Shown piece by piece: positions 25,791-34,851 of a stretch of DNA of 58,444 nt. Made by a program: the position numbers and the translations under genes. Source of the stretch: QHXQ01 sp036389375. Its GTDB lineage: Bacteria; Acidobacteriota; Blastocatellia; Pyrinomonadales; Pyrinomonadaceae. Below the pieces are notes generated by a model. The model was not told the DNA's origin and did no database searches. It saw nothing but the letters and a program-made list of their open reading frames with translations. Each line of letters starts with the position of its first letter. Positions within the stretch are counted from its first letter, which is position 1. The stretch is taken from the NCBI GenBank assembly GCA_036389375.1, contig DASVQA010000086.1, positions 1 through 58,444 on the forward strand, in the 5' to 3' direction.

Positions 25791-28022
25791 TCACTGTGCG
25801 CCGGCCGCCGCCTGCTCGGCGGTTTGCAGAAACGCGACGACCGTTGTCATGTAGGCGACCGGGTCTGCGTCGTAAGCGCGCCCGTGCGTGGCGCGTTCGC
25901 CCGTGATGATGAGTTTGCGCTTGAGCGGGCTGCGGGCCGCCGCATAGAGCGGTTCCAGCACCGTCTCGTTCGGCATACGCACGTCGCCACTGCTGCCGAT
26001 GAACAGGATGGGCCGGCGTATCCCGGCGACCGCGCGGCGCAGGTCGAAATCGGCGGCGCGGAAGTTCATGCGCCAGGCGGTGAACTGTAGCAGCAGCGTG
26101 GCGAAAGGAAAAGCGGGCACGCCGACGCCGCGCGGCAGGCGAATCAACCCGACGTGATGCCTGACCGTGTCGGCAAACGAGAGGAAGCTCGATTCCGCCA
26201 CGACCGCGATAATGTCCTGCTCGTCGGCGGCTTCGGCCGCCGCGAGCAGCGTCGCCGCCGCGCCCATCGAGACGCCCATCAGCACGATCCGCTGACCCGG
26301 CGCGCGCGTGCGGACGAACTGCGCCGCCGCCTCAACGTCGTGTCGCTCGTCGTAACCGATAGTGGAGAACTCCGCCGCGCTGTGCCCGTGCCGGCGGAGA
26401 TCATAGAGCAGCACGCCGTAGCCCGCGCGCCAGAGTTCGACGCCGCGATCGAGCATCTCGTAACGCGAGCGAAACAGCCCGTGCGTCATGACGATGTTGA
26501 CGGCGTGCGTGCGCGCGGGCAGATACCAACCGGAGAGTTGATTGCCGTCGGCTGAAGTGAACGTCACATCTTCATAGACGGCCCCTTGCGCGGCGGGCGT
26601 GTCCGTGCGGCGGCGCTCGTCGGGGCGCGTGCCCGCCTTCGTCACGGCGAAGCTCAAAAGTAGCGGCAAGCCGACGACGATTAAGAGCGCCAGCGCGCAG
26701 ACGACGTAAGCGAGTTTCCGCAGCACGCGCCGGCCGCGCGCGCGCGCAGCACGCGGCGCATGCGGCTCGTAGAGTTTGCGCAGACTGAGCCACGCGCCAA
26801 ACGTCAGCAGCGCACACCACACCGCGACGGCCATCAAACCGAAACGCGGATACAGCCGCGCGCCCACCGCCACGGCGACCGCGATGCCGAGTTGCGACAT
26901 GCCGTTGCGGAGCGCCACGTAGGTCGCGCGCTCTTTGGGCGCGACGAGTTCCGTGATCAAAGCCTGCAACGGTGCGACGCGCAGCGCGGCGACAAAGGCA
27001 GTGAGACCGATGAGCGTCCAGAGCGTCGCGCTGCGATTGAAGGTCGGGAGCAGCAAGAGCAGCACGGCGAGCGCCACGCTGCTGCCGATGGCGATGCGCC
27101 GCTTGCCATAGCGATCCGCCAGCATGCCGCCGGCCGCGCCGCCCAGAACAGCGCCCACGCCCGCCACCGCGTAGATCGCGCCGACCTCGCGCGGCCCCTC
27201 CCGGAACGCATCAAAGAGCCACGCGCCCAAGTACGTCGTCAACCCGACCAACCCGCCGGAGATAAAGAACGCGCTCACGATCCCGCGCCGCGTCGCACTC
27301 GTGCGCCAGGCCAGTCGCCACAGCCCCGCGAGACTCGCCTCCGTGCGCGCGCCCGGCTGCGCCGCCACGCCGGATTCAGGCTCGACCACAGTCTCGGTTG
27401 CCCCTGTCGCTTCGTCTGCTTGTGCCTGCGCGCCTGCGCTACGCAAAGGAAACTGCCGCACGAGCAGACCGGCGAAACCGACCAGCACGGCCGTTGCGCC
27501 AAAGACCACGCGCCAGCCGAACCGCCCCGCGAGCCACGTCCCCACCGGCACGCCTAACACGGGCGCGAGAAAGTAACTGATCGCCACGCCGCTCATCTGC
27601 CGCCCGCGCCGCGCGTAGTCCGAAGCGTTCGCCAGCGCCGCAATCGCCAGCGCCGACACCAGCCCCCCGGCGAAGCCCGCCAGCGCCCGCGCCGTCCAGA
27701 ACACGGCCAACTTCGGCGCAAACGCCGCCGCCAAATTGGCCACGACGAACAACAAGGCCGCGCGCGGCAACCACACCACCGCCTCGACGCGCGCCGCAAA
27801 CCGGCCCAACAACAGCGCCACTGCCGCCGCAGCCACCGCGTAGATCGTCACGCTCGCCGCCACCAGCGTCGGCGCAGCCGCTAAGCCCGCGGCCACCTGC
27901 GGCGTGATCGCGCCGATGACCTGCGAATCCACGAGCGCCGCCAGCATCAGCAGGCAGGCTGACACAACGGCCGGGCGCGACGATGTCTGCGTAAACGTGA
28001 GATCGGGGGTGGCGGTTGACAT
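25791..28022 (-). CDS. MFS transporter fused to an alpha/beta hydrolase
   Basis: The 743-residue protein joins two enzymes. Residues 1-410 form a 12-helix major-facilitator transporter, with the cytoplasmic loop between helices 2 and 3 and AVLGGAAGGMLADRYGKRR after helix 6. A lone helix at about 430-455 (VCALALLIVVGLPLLL) then anchors an alpha/beta-hydrolase domain (about 480-735) with Ser585 in GVSMGA, Asp680 in GSSGDVRMP and His713 in ERATHGRAY. Each half is complete. The hydrolase probably acts on the transported compound or on a periplasmic ester. The start at 28022 is the first ATG before the transporter, but lacks a good Shine-Dalgarno, so the exact N-terminus is uncertain. Confidence 0.93.
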   Translation of the reverse strand: MSTATPDLTFTQTSSRPAVVSACLLMLAALVDSQVIGAITPQVAAGLAAAPTLVAASVTIYAVAAAAVALLLGRFAARVEAVVWLPRAALLFVVANLAAAFAPKLAVFWTARALAGFAGGLVSALAIAALANASDYARRGRQMSGVAISYFLAPVLGVPVGTWLAGRFGWRVVFGATAVLVGFAGLLVRQFPLRSAGAQAQADEATGATETVVEPESGVAAQPGARTEASLAGLWRLAWRTSATRRGIVSAFFISGGLVGLTTYLGAWLFDAFREGPREVGAIYAVAGVGAVLGGAAGGMLADRYGKRRIAIGSSVALAVLLLLLPTFNRSATLWTLIGLTAFVAALRVAPLQALITELVAPKERATYVALRNGMSQLGIAVAVAVGARLYPRFGLMAVAVWCALLTFGAWLSLRKLYEPHAPRAARARGRRVLRKLAYVVCALALLIVVGLPLLLSFAVTKAGTRPDERRRTDTPAAQGAVYEDVTFTSADGNQLSGWYLPARTHAVNIVMTHGLFRSRYEMLDRGVELWRAGYGVLLYDLRRHGHSAAEFSTIGYDERHDVEAAAQFVRTRAPGQRIVLMGVSMGAAATLLAAAEAADEQDIIAVVAESSFLSFADTVRHHVGLIRLPRGVGVPAFPFATLLLQFTAWRMNFRAADFDLRRAVAGIRRPILFIGSSGDVRMPNETVLEPLYAAARSPLKRKLIITGERATHGRAYDADPVAYMTTVVAFLQTAEQAAAGAQ

Positions 28023-28108
28023 AAGCGGCAGAATGCTCGCGCATCTTCGCCCTGCATCCGTGCGCTTGTCAACAACGCGCGCCGCCGGCCATCGAGGCGG
28101 ACGCTTTT

Positions 28109-28137
28109 GGCGCGCGGACAAGTTATAATCGCGCGCC
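28109..28137 (+). promoter_or_regulatory. -10 box inside a GC inverted repeat, before the membrane-protein gene
   Basis: A perfect TATAAT (28124-28129) lies between GGCGCGCG (28109-28116) and CGCGCGCC (28130-28137), which form an 8-bp inverted repeat. Transcription would start near 28136 with a leader of about 55 bases before ATG 28191. No good -35 box is seen. The flanking palindrome could be a repressor site or merely reflect the high GC content. Confidence 0.5.
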
Positions 28138-28190
28138 GAAGTAGTTGGAGTTTAATCGTCGAGCGAGTGCAGGCTGAAGTTTGACGCGCG

Positions 28191-30008
28191 ATGCGTGAAC
28201 CGATCCGTTGGCGTTGGGGCGTGTTGGCGGCGGCGGCGCTCGCGCTGCTGGCGCTGTTTCCGCAAATTTATCTGTGGCACGAGCGCGGGCGCGCGTGGCA
28301 GGGCGCGAACGCTTACTTTTATACGGACGAGCCGGCCTACGCCGCTTACGTCAACGCGTTGATTGACGGTCGCCCGCGCCGCAACGACCCTTACACGGGT
28401 GTGGACGACACGCCCGCCGCGCCGCTTCCCGAATCCCTCTTCTCGATCCAGTTCGTGCCCGCTTACATGATCGCGCTGCCCGCGCGCGCGCTCGGTCTCT
28501 CGACCGCGACCGCCTTCATCCTGCTTGCGCCGCTCGTTGCGTTGACGACGGCGCTGGCGCTCTTTTGGCTGCTCGCGCTCCTAATCGAAGACGAACGTGC
28601 GGCGGCGGCGTTCGTCCCAATGGTGCTGTGCCTCGGCATACTGTTGTCGGCCAACGGGCTGGTGCGCGCGCTGCTCGGTCAGGAGACCGCTTACGTCTAT
28701 CTGCCGTTTCTGCGGCGCTACATTCCGGCCGCGCCGTTTCCCTTTTTCATGCTCTTTTTCCCGCTCACGTGGTGCGCGTTGACCGACGCGGTGCGCCGTC
28801 GCCGTCTGCTCTACGCACTCGGCGCGGGCTTGTGCTTTACGGTCTGCGTCTACGGCTATTTTTACCTGTGGACGGCCGCCGCCGCGTGGCTCGCGCTGGT
28901 CGCGTTGCTGTGGCTTGCGTGCAAGCCGGACGGGTGGCGCGCGAGTCTCACATCGTTTGCCCTGATCGGAGCGATGGCCAGCGGTGCGCTCATCCCTTAC
29001 GCCGTGCTGCTCGCGCATCGTGCGCCGACGATGGACGTGGTGCAGGCGCTCGTCCGCACGCACGCGCCCGACCTGCTGCGCTCAATCGAGGTGTTTGCGC
29101 TCATCGTCGTCGGCGCGCTCGTCGTCGGCTTAAAGCGCGGGCGCATAAGCTTACGCGAGCCGCGCGTGTTGTGCGCCATCGCGTTCGCCGTGCTGCCGTT
29201 CGTGCTGTTCAATCAACAGGTCTTGACGGGGCGCTCGCTTCAGCCGATGCACTACGAACAGTTCGTGACGCCTTACGTGACGCTCATCGCCGCCGCGCTC
29301 ACCGCGTCGCTCATCTGGCGCGGCCGTGGCGCGCGCCGCCCGTTGCCGTTGCAGGTCGTGCTCATCGTCGCCTACGTCGCTTACGCGTGGGGCGCGGGCG
29401 AGACTTGGATTGCGACGCGCCGGTTCGCAGAGGCGAACGTGCTGCGCGACGAGGCGCGGGCCGTTTCGCTACGCCTGCGCGGAATCGCGGCCCGTGCGTA
29501 CGACGACGCGACGGGCGCACCCGCCGACCCGCGCGCCGTCGTCTTTGCGACGGACATTTCGCGCGCCGACAATCTGCCGATGGTTGCGCCGCAACCCGTC
29601 CTCTGGGCGCCGCACATGTTCGTCTTCTCCGGCGTGACGGTCGCGCAGAACAAGGAACGCTTCTTTCAGTATCTCTACTATTCGGGCGTGGACGCAGAGG
29701 ACTTCGTGCGCAACTATCAGCATCAGGGTTTCGTCTATTACGCCATCTTCGGCTGGGAGCGCGCGAACCCGAAGTTGACCGTCAACTACAAGCCGGTCAC
29801 GGAAGAGGAACTACAGGTCGAGGCGCGCAACTACGCCGACTACATCGCCAGCTTCGACCGCACGCGCGCCACGCACCCGACGCTCGCCTATATGCTCGCC
29901 GCGGCCGATGCGCCGCTCAACTTCGCGCACCTCGACCGCTGGTACACGCGCGCCGCGGGCGAGCGCATCGGCCCTTACGTGCTTTATCGTCTACAGCCGC
30001 GCCCGTAA
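28191..30008 (+). CDS. Polytopic membrane protein, possibly GT-C-like
   Basis: The 605-residue protein has about ten strongly hydrophobic segments across residues 8-410. A soluble C-terminal part follows (about 410-605), rich in Tyr, Arg and Asp and probably extracytoplasmic. An acidic loop after the first helix (YFYTDEPAYAAY) resembles the first-loop Asp/Glu motif of GT-C glycosyltransferases such as Dol-P-Man-type enzymes, but this is not decisive. It may transfer or handle sugars at the envelope. No operon partner is adjacent. I regard the family as unrecognised. Confidence 0.7.
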   Translation: MREPIRWRWGVLAAAALALLALFPQIYLWHERGRAWQGANAYFYTDEPAYAAYVNALIDGRPRRNDPYTGVDDTPAAPLPESLFSIQFVPAYMIALPARALGLSTATAFILLAPLVALTTALALFWLLALLIEDERAAAAFVPMVLCLGILLSANGLVRALLGQETAYVYLPFLRRYIPAAPFPFFMLFFPLTWCALTDAVRRRRLLYALGAGLCFTVCVYGYFYLWTAAAAWLALVALLWLACKPDGWRASLTSFALIGAMASGALIPYAVLLAHRAPTMDVVQALVRTHAPDLLRSIEVFALIVVGALVVGLKRGRISLREPRVLCAIAFAVLPFVLFNQQVLTGRSLQPMHYEQFVTPYVTLIAAALTASLIWRGRGARRPLPLQVVLIVAYVAYAWGAGETWIATRRFAEANVLRDEARAVSLRLRGIAARAYDDATGAPADPRAVVFATDISRADNLPMVAPQPVLWAPHMFVFSGVTVAQNKERFFQYLYYSGVDAEDFVRNYQHQGFVYYAIFGWERANPKLTVNYKPVTEEELQVEARNYADYIASFDRTRATHPTLAYMLAAADAPLNFAHLDRWYTRAAGERIGPYVLYRLQPRP

Positions 30009-30019
30009 GCTGCGCCTGA

Positions 30020-30070
30020 TTGACACCGTTCGCGGCCAGCGTATATTGTGCGTCACCTTGTATTGTGCGT
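30020..30070 (+). promoter_or_regulatory. Promoter and direct-repeat operator before the large secreted protein
   Basis: TTGACA (30020-30025), a 16-bp spacer and TATATT (30042-30047, five of six) form a strong sigma70-type promoter. The 10-mer TATTGTGCGT occurs twice, at 30044-30053 and 30061-30070, a 17-base period that places one copy over the -10 region. This would suit a regulator that binds on one DNA face with a slightly long turn count. Transcription would begin near 30054, about 100 bases before the GTG start. Confidence 0.65.
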
Positions 30071-30152
30071 GCCCCTTTAACCGCTTCTCACCATGAACGC
30101 TCACCTCCGTTGTTCTCGCCGTGACGGAGACCATGTTGATAGATAGCCTGCT

Positions 30153-32873
30153 GTGAGGACGACTTCGTTAAGCAAAACTCTGTGGCGGCTCTGGCTGCTC
30201 GCCGGGCTGATGCTCGGCTGTCTCTGCATAGTGCAGGCCAACACGAGCGCGCCCGTCCTGCTGAGCGAACCGGCGTCCACGCGCGCCCTCGCCTTTACCT
30301 CGCCGACTTACCTGCGCGAGCCGTTTCAACCAACGTGCCGCGTCCCGCTCTGTCAGGGCGAGCCGACGCGCATCATCATCTTCGTGATGAACCTGCGCTT
30401 GCAGGTTGGCGAAGCTGCGTCGGTCGTCGCCGCCGAGGCCGAGGATGCCGCGCACCGCCATTACGAGCTTCAGGTCGAAGCCGTCGCGCCCGTCGGCAGC
30501 TACGATTGGCTGAACGCCGTCGTCTTCAAACTGCCCAGCGACCTGAACGACGTGGGCGACGTGCTGGTGCGGGTCGCTTATGGCGGCGCACAGTCGAATC
30601 GCGTCCGCATCGGCATCGGCCACATCGGCGGCGGGCCGCCGGACGACGAGGGCGCAAGCCCCACGCCTGCGCCGCCCTTCGTGCTCAGCGGTCTCGTGAC
30701 CGACGGGCGCGCCGCGCTCGCCGGTGTGACGCTCATGTTGCAGGGGGCGCAGGCAACGTCGTTCGTCACGGCTGCCGACGGCCAGTTTTCGTTCGGCGAC
30801 CTCGCGTCCGGCGCAAGCTACACCATCACCCCGCTGAATCCGCGTTACACCTTCAACCCGCTCAGCCTCACGTTCGACAATCTCTACGCAAACGCGAGCG
30901 CCAGTTTCACGGGCACGCCGAACAACTTCACGATCAACGGCCGCGTGGCAACGCCGGCCGGCGTCGGGCTGAGCGGCTTAACCGTCTCACTCGAAGGCGG
31001 CGCGGGGCCGCCGCGCACCACGACGACCGACGCGCAAGGGCGCTACTCGTTCGCCGCCGTGCAGGCTGCGAGCGATTACGTCGTCACGACCAACAAAGCG
31101 CACTACACTTTCAACCCGGCACGCCTGCGGCTCACCGATCTCGCCGCCGACACGACGGCCGATTTCACCGCCCTCATCGACCACTTCCAGTTGAGCGGGT
31201 ACATCGGCGACGAAGGCCACCCGTTCGGCGGCATTGCCGTGCAACTGAGCGGCACGCAGACCGCTACCACCTACACCAACGGGGCCGGCGCTTATATCTT
31301 CAGCGTCCCCGCCGAAGGCGACTACACCATCACGCCTTCCGAGCAGCACTTCTATACCTACGCCCCGCAGAGCCAGAGTTTCGCCAACGTCGTCGCCGAC
31401 CAGATGGTGAACTTCATCGCCACACCGGCCGAGCCTGCGAGTCCGCAACAGGTATTGGCCTTCGACGGCACGCCGCAGACCGTTGACTACGGCATGTTCT
31501 TCGATGAGGGCGTCAACCTCGGCCACTTCTTCTGGGAGTTCTGGGCCATGCCGGGCCCGGCCGCCGGCTCGACCTATCTGCTCTCGGACGGCTACGGCGG
31601 CGCGCACGCGCTCCTGTTCGGCTTCAGTCTCTACGGTTCGAGCGAGCCGGGCCGCTATCAGTTCTTCGGCGATGTCTGGGACGGCACGGACGTGATCTAC
31701 TTTAGCAGCGACGAGGGGCCCGCGATTGGCGAGTGGGGTCATTACGCCGTCGGTTGGGACGGGCGCGAGATCATCACTTACTTAAACGGCGTCCCGTGCG
31801 GGCGGCTCGCCTTCACGGGCCCGCGTCGCACCTACGGCCCCGCCGGCGGTGGCGGTCGCCTGCTCATCGGCGGCTCAGATCACAGCAACTTCAACGGGCG
31901 CATCGCACAGGTGCGCGGCTTCGAGGGCTATAACCCGCGCGAGCAGACCGAGCGCGCCGGGCCGAGCATCACCGCGCCCCGCGCAGCATTCGCGCCGGAC
32001 ACGCTCTTTCGGCGCGGCGGTCAACTGCTCAGCAACTACTTCAGCCCCGCGCAGACCGTCGCTGATCTGTCGCCCGGTCTCAACGGCCAGACGCACCCCG
32101 GGCGGCTACGCGGCACACCCTTTCCTTATGGTCTGCTCATCTTTTGCGAAGAGTGCCCGCGCCCGCAATATGTCGTCGATCCGTCCGCGCCGAACTTTGC
32201 GACGCAGCACGCGCCCGCACCGCAGCAGTTCACGCCACCTCAGCCACCGCACGCCGCGCTCGTCTTCGACTCGTTCACGCGGCCGAATGCGACCTATGCC
32301 CTCGGCGGAAGCGGCGGACTCGGCATGACCGAAGGCAGCTCGCTCGACGCGCTCGTGTGGCAGAGCGTTGCGCCCGCTGCTGCGCGCCAACCATTCGGCA
32401 TCCAGAACGGGCGCGTCGTCATACTTGCCGACGAGACGGCCATGGCGTGGCTGTCGCTTGCGCCCGCCGCGCCGGGCGATCTTGAGATACGCGCCGACCG
32501 CCACGCCGGTCTCTGGGGCAGCGGGCTTGATACCGGCCTCAGTTTCCGCGTTGCCGACGCGCAGAACTACTTCTTCGCTTACACGGGCGAGCAGGGGCCG
32601 GACGAAGGTGTGCGTGCGCTCACCGTCGGCTATTACGCGGAGGGGACGCGCACCGATCTGGCGACGAAGTTGCCCCTGCCGCGCGGCTGGAAGACGCTGC
32701 GCGTCGTGACGCTGCGCGACGGCACGCTCAGCGTCTATGCCGATGCAACGCTTGTTTACACGACCACGAATGAGTTGCTGGCCACAGCCAACGGTGTGGG
32801 TCTCTACAACGACCGGGCCGGGCTTGGACTGACAAACAGGTGGGATAATTTTACCGTCTATGCCGCGCCTTGA
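30153..32873 (+). CDS. Large secreted multidomain protein (CarbD-reg-like repeats and LamG-like domain)
   Basis: The 906-residue protein has a signal peptide (about 1-30). Three carboxypeptidase-regulatory-like beta domains follow at about 176-435, each with a G-x-V-x-DxxG...A..G.Y pattern and a YTFNP tail. A LamG/concanavalin-like domain comes next (about 440-600, GHYAVGWDGREIITYLNG). The C-terminal third contains a further beta-sandwich (about 685-905). No catalytic motif is seen, so it is probably a carbohydrate-binding or adhesive surface protein. The start is GTG at 30153 with a weak Shine-Dalgarno; the signal peptide begins right there. Confidence 0.85.
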   Translation: MRTTSLSKTLWRLWLLAGLMLGCLCIVQANTSAPVLLSEPASTRALAFTSPTYLREPFQPTCRVPLCQGEPTRIIIFVMNLRLQVGEAASVVAAEAEDAAHRHYELQVEAVAPVGSYDWLNAVVFKLPSDLNDVGDVLVRVAYGGAQSNRVRIGIGHIGGGPPDDEGASPTPAPPFVLSGLVTDGRAALAGVTLMLQGAQATSFVTAADGQFSFGDLASGASYTITPLNPRYTFNPLSLTFDNLYANASASFTGTPNNFTINGRVATPAGVGLSGLTVSLEGGAGPPRTTTTDAQGRYSFAAVQAASDYVVTTNKAHYTFNPARLRLTDLAADTTADFTALIDHFQLSGYIGDEGHPFGGIAVQLSGTQTATTYTNGAGAYIFSVPAEGDYTITPSEQHFYTYAPQSQSFANVVADQMVNFIATPAEPASPQQVLAFDGTPQTVDYGMFFDEGVNLGHFFWEFWAMPGPAAGSTYLLSDGYGGAHALLFGFSLYGSSEPGRYQFFGDVWDGTDVIYFSSDEGPAIGEWGHYAVGWDGREIITYLNGVPCGRLAFTGPRRTYGPAGGGGRLLIGGSDHSNFNGRIAQVRGFEGYNPREQTERAGPSITAPRAAFAPDTLFRRGGQLLSNYFSPAQTVADLSPGLNGQTHPGRLRGTPFPYGLLIFCEECPRPQYVVDPSAPNFATQHAPAPQQFTPPQPPHAALVFDSFTRPNATYALGGSGGLGMTEGSSLDALVWQSVAPAAARQPFGIQNGRVVILADETAMAWLSLAPAAPGDLEIRADRHAGLWGSGLDTGLSFRVADAQNYFFAYTGEQGPDEGVRALTVGYYAEGTRTDLATKLPLPRGWKTLRVVTLRDGTLSVYADATLVYTTTNELLATANGVGLYNDRAGLGLTNRWDNFTVYAAP

Positions 32874-32981
32874 AATCAAGTGGTGCGCCTCCCGCACCCT
32901 CCCGGCACAAGCGGTCTGGTCGGGACTAAGCGCAGCCCGCCCGGTCTAATGAGCACGCGCGGGCAAAAGTTAAAAGTGCAA

Positions 32982-33046
32982 CACTTCAATTAAGCTCGCT
33001 GCACTTCAGTTAAGCTCATTTCACTTGGGTTAAGCTCGTTCACTTG
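32982..33046. repeat. 20-bp tandem repeat between convergent genes
   Basis: Units of CACTTCAATTAAGCTCGCTG type begin at 32982, 33002, 33022 and 33041, with periods 20, 20 and 19. The TTAAGCTC core is constant in the first three. The last unit is partial and overlaps the stop codon of the caspase gene. It separates the convergent genes for the large secreted protein and the caspase-like protein. Function unknown; transcription termination or replication slippage are both possible. Confidence 0.75.
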
Positions 33047-34803
33047 GGCGCGATGAAGGCGAGCGTCAGGTCTGTGTTCAGACCGGGCAGGGCGCGCGGG
33101 TTCTGGTGAAAGGCCGTCTCGATGCGGACGCGGTCGTGGACGTAGTTGAACAATTCGCCGGCCGTGATGTAGCGGTCGGAGTTGGCGTCCGCCTCGCCGC
33201 GCAGACCCTCCAAGATGGCCCAACTGAAGATGCCGTGCCCGCCGCCCCAGCGCGGCCCCTCCTGCGAGAGTTCGTTTACATCCGAAGAGGTCAAAACGGC
33301 CCGCCCCGTCTCGGTGAAGAGACGCGAGGCATAGAGGTTGATCAGATTATTCTCCAACCCGCCGCGTGTGACGATCTGCGCGCCGGAGAGACCCGCGCTG
33401 TGGCAAGTGTCCACGAAGGTGACGACGCGTTGGGCGCGCACCTGATGGTCGAGCACCTCCTGTAGCTCCGACATCGGGAGCGCGGTGTTCGGCATGTCGG
33501 CCACTTTCGTGTCGTGCAGGATGAAGTAGAGGTTCTGCGGCGCGTAAGGATCGGGCGCACCGTGCCCGGCGAGGAAGATGAAGATCAGATCGCCCGTACT
33601 GGCACGCGGCAGAAACCGACCGAGCGCGGCGCGCACGCCGTCTATCGTGGCCTGCTCGTTTTCGAGATAGACAATGTCGCCGGCCGCGAAGTTGCCGCCC
33701 TGCGGCCCCTGTAGAAAGTCGCGGATCGCGCGCGCGTCGGCATCCGGGTAGGTCAGATCGCGCAAGCCCTGCTCGTGATACTTGTAGCGCGAGACGCCGA
33801 TGATGAGCGCATACTTGCGCCCTTTGAACTGCGCCGAGACGGCGGCCTCGCGGCGTCTGATGGGCACGCTCATGCGCGTCAGGTTACCGGCCGCGTCCTT
33901 CGCTTCGATGACGAGCGCAGCGGTCTGCGCTGTGATGTTGACGGTGCGCTCGAAGGCTTGCGCGTTCGTGGCGGCCGCATTGGCATTGACCGGGGCGGCT
34001 GATGAAGTCTGCGCTTGCGCGAGTTCGACCATGAGACCGCGCGTGGCGGGCGCGGGCGTGAGTGCGGCGGGCTGACCGTTGACAGTGAGCGCAGCGACCG
34101 CGCCATCATCGCTGACAAGCCCCGCGATCTTGAACGTGCCGCTCTCGCCGACGAGGCGGAGCGCGCCGGTCGGCTGTTGCAGTAGAACGATGGGCGGTTG
34201 CCGGTCTGCACCGGCGTTGGCGGGCACGGATTCGATGGTGGCGACGGAGGCGATGTTCTGTTCGCGCGCGATCCGATTGTTGGTGATCAGGACGTAAGAG
34301 GCATAGTAGGTGTGATTGTCGCGGTCGGTCGCGCTGATCTCGATGACGTTCTTGCCGGGTTGGAGATGAAAGCGCGGGCGACTGTCGAGGTCGAGCGTCA
34401 CGATGTGGCCGGCGCTGGACGCGCGTATGCTCTGGATCGTGCCGGCCGATTCGCCGTTGATCTTGGTGTAAATCTTGCCGTAGTTGATTCCCTCGGCGTA
34501 AGGGTTCGCCACGCGCAGCTTGAGCATGTGCAGATCGGGCGACGGGATGGCGGTTTCTGGCGCAGTGATCGGCCCCGACGCGATGTCAGGCAATTCCAGC
34601 GCGAAGGGTTTGCGCCGCTCCGGCTCGTCCACCAGCACCGGCGCGGCCGACGAAGACTTGAGGGCCGGCAGCAGAAGCGCGGCGCACGCGCACGCCAAGC
34701 AGCCGAGCAGCAACGCGCGCCGCGCACGCAGTCGGGCTGAGGGTTGAGGGCTGAGGGCTGAAAGATGAAGTGTCGTCATGCGCTTTAACGATCTCTTATT
34801 CAT
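33040..34803 (-). CDS. Periplasmic caspase-like (metacaspase-type) peptidase
   Basis: The 587-residue protein begins with about 24 low-quality residues translated from a repeat (HLSALSPQPSARLR), then an export signal (about 30-53). Two Ig-like beta regions (about 80-180 and 200-320) precede a caspase p20-type peptidase (about 330-490). The catalytic dyad is His414 in FLAGHGAPD and Cys467 in VDTCHSAG, with YALIIGVSRYK as the first strand. Bacterial caspase-like enzymes cleave after Arg/Lys or Asp and are often tied to regulated cell death or signalling; in this case the enzyme is exported. It starts 48 bases after the M48 protease, same strand, so the two are likely co-expressed. Confidence 0.9.
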   Translation of the reverse strand: MNKRSLKRMTTLHLSALSPQPSARLRARRALLLGCLACACAALLLPALKSSSAAPVLVDEPERRKPFALELPDIASGPITAPETAIPSPDLHMLKLRVANPYAEGINYGKIYTKINGESAGTIQSIRASSAGHIVTLDLDSRPRFHLQPGKNVIEISATDRDNHTYYASYVLITNNRIAREQNIASVATIESVPANAGADRQPPIVLLQQPTGALRLVGESGTFKIAGLVSDDGAVAALTVNGQPAALTPAPATRGLMVELAQAQTSSAAPVNANAAATNAQAFERTVNITAQTAALVIEAKDAAGNLTRMSVPIRRREAAVSAQFKGRKYALIIGVSRYKYHEQGLRDLTYPDADARAIRDFLQGPQGGNFAAGDIVYLENEQATIDGVRAALGRFLPRASTGDLIFIFLAGHGAPDPYAPQNLYFILHDTKVADMPNTALPMSELQEVLDHQVRAQRVVTFVDTCHSAGLSGAQIVTRGGLENNLINLYASRLFTETGRAVLTSSDVNELSQEGPRWGGGHGIFSWAILEGLRGEADANSDRYITAGELFNYVHDRVRIETAFHQNPRALPGLNTDLTLAFIAPK

Positions 34804-34830
34804 GCCTCATCTCCTCAGCCCTCAGCCTGC
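34738..34830. repeat. CTGAGGGCTGA inverted-repeat block around the caspase start
   Basis: CTGAGGGCTGA (34751-34761) and TCAGCCCTCAG (34815-34825) form a perfect 11-bp stem, and surrounding bases extend the similarity to about 23. Direct copies of GGGCTGAGGG flank the left arm. The caspase start codons (34779 and 34803) lie in the loop, so the block supplies the first codons of that gene. The pattern is typical of mobile intergenic filler repeats. Confidence 0.8.
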
Positions 34831-34851
34831 AGCCTGCATCCTTAGTTTTCC

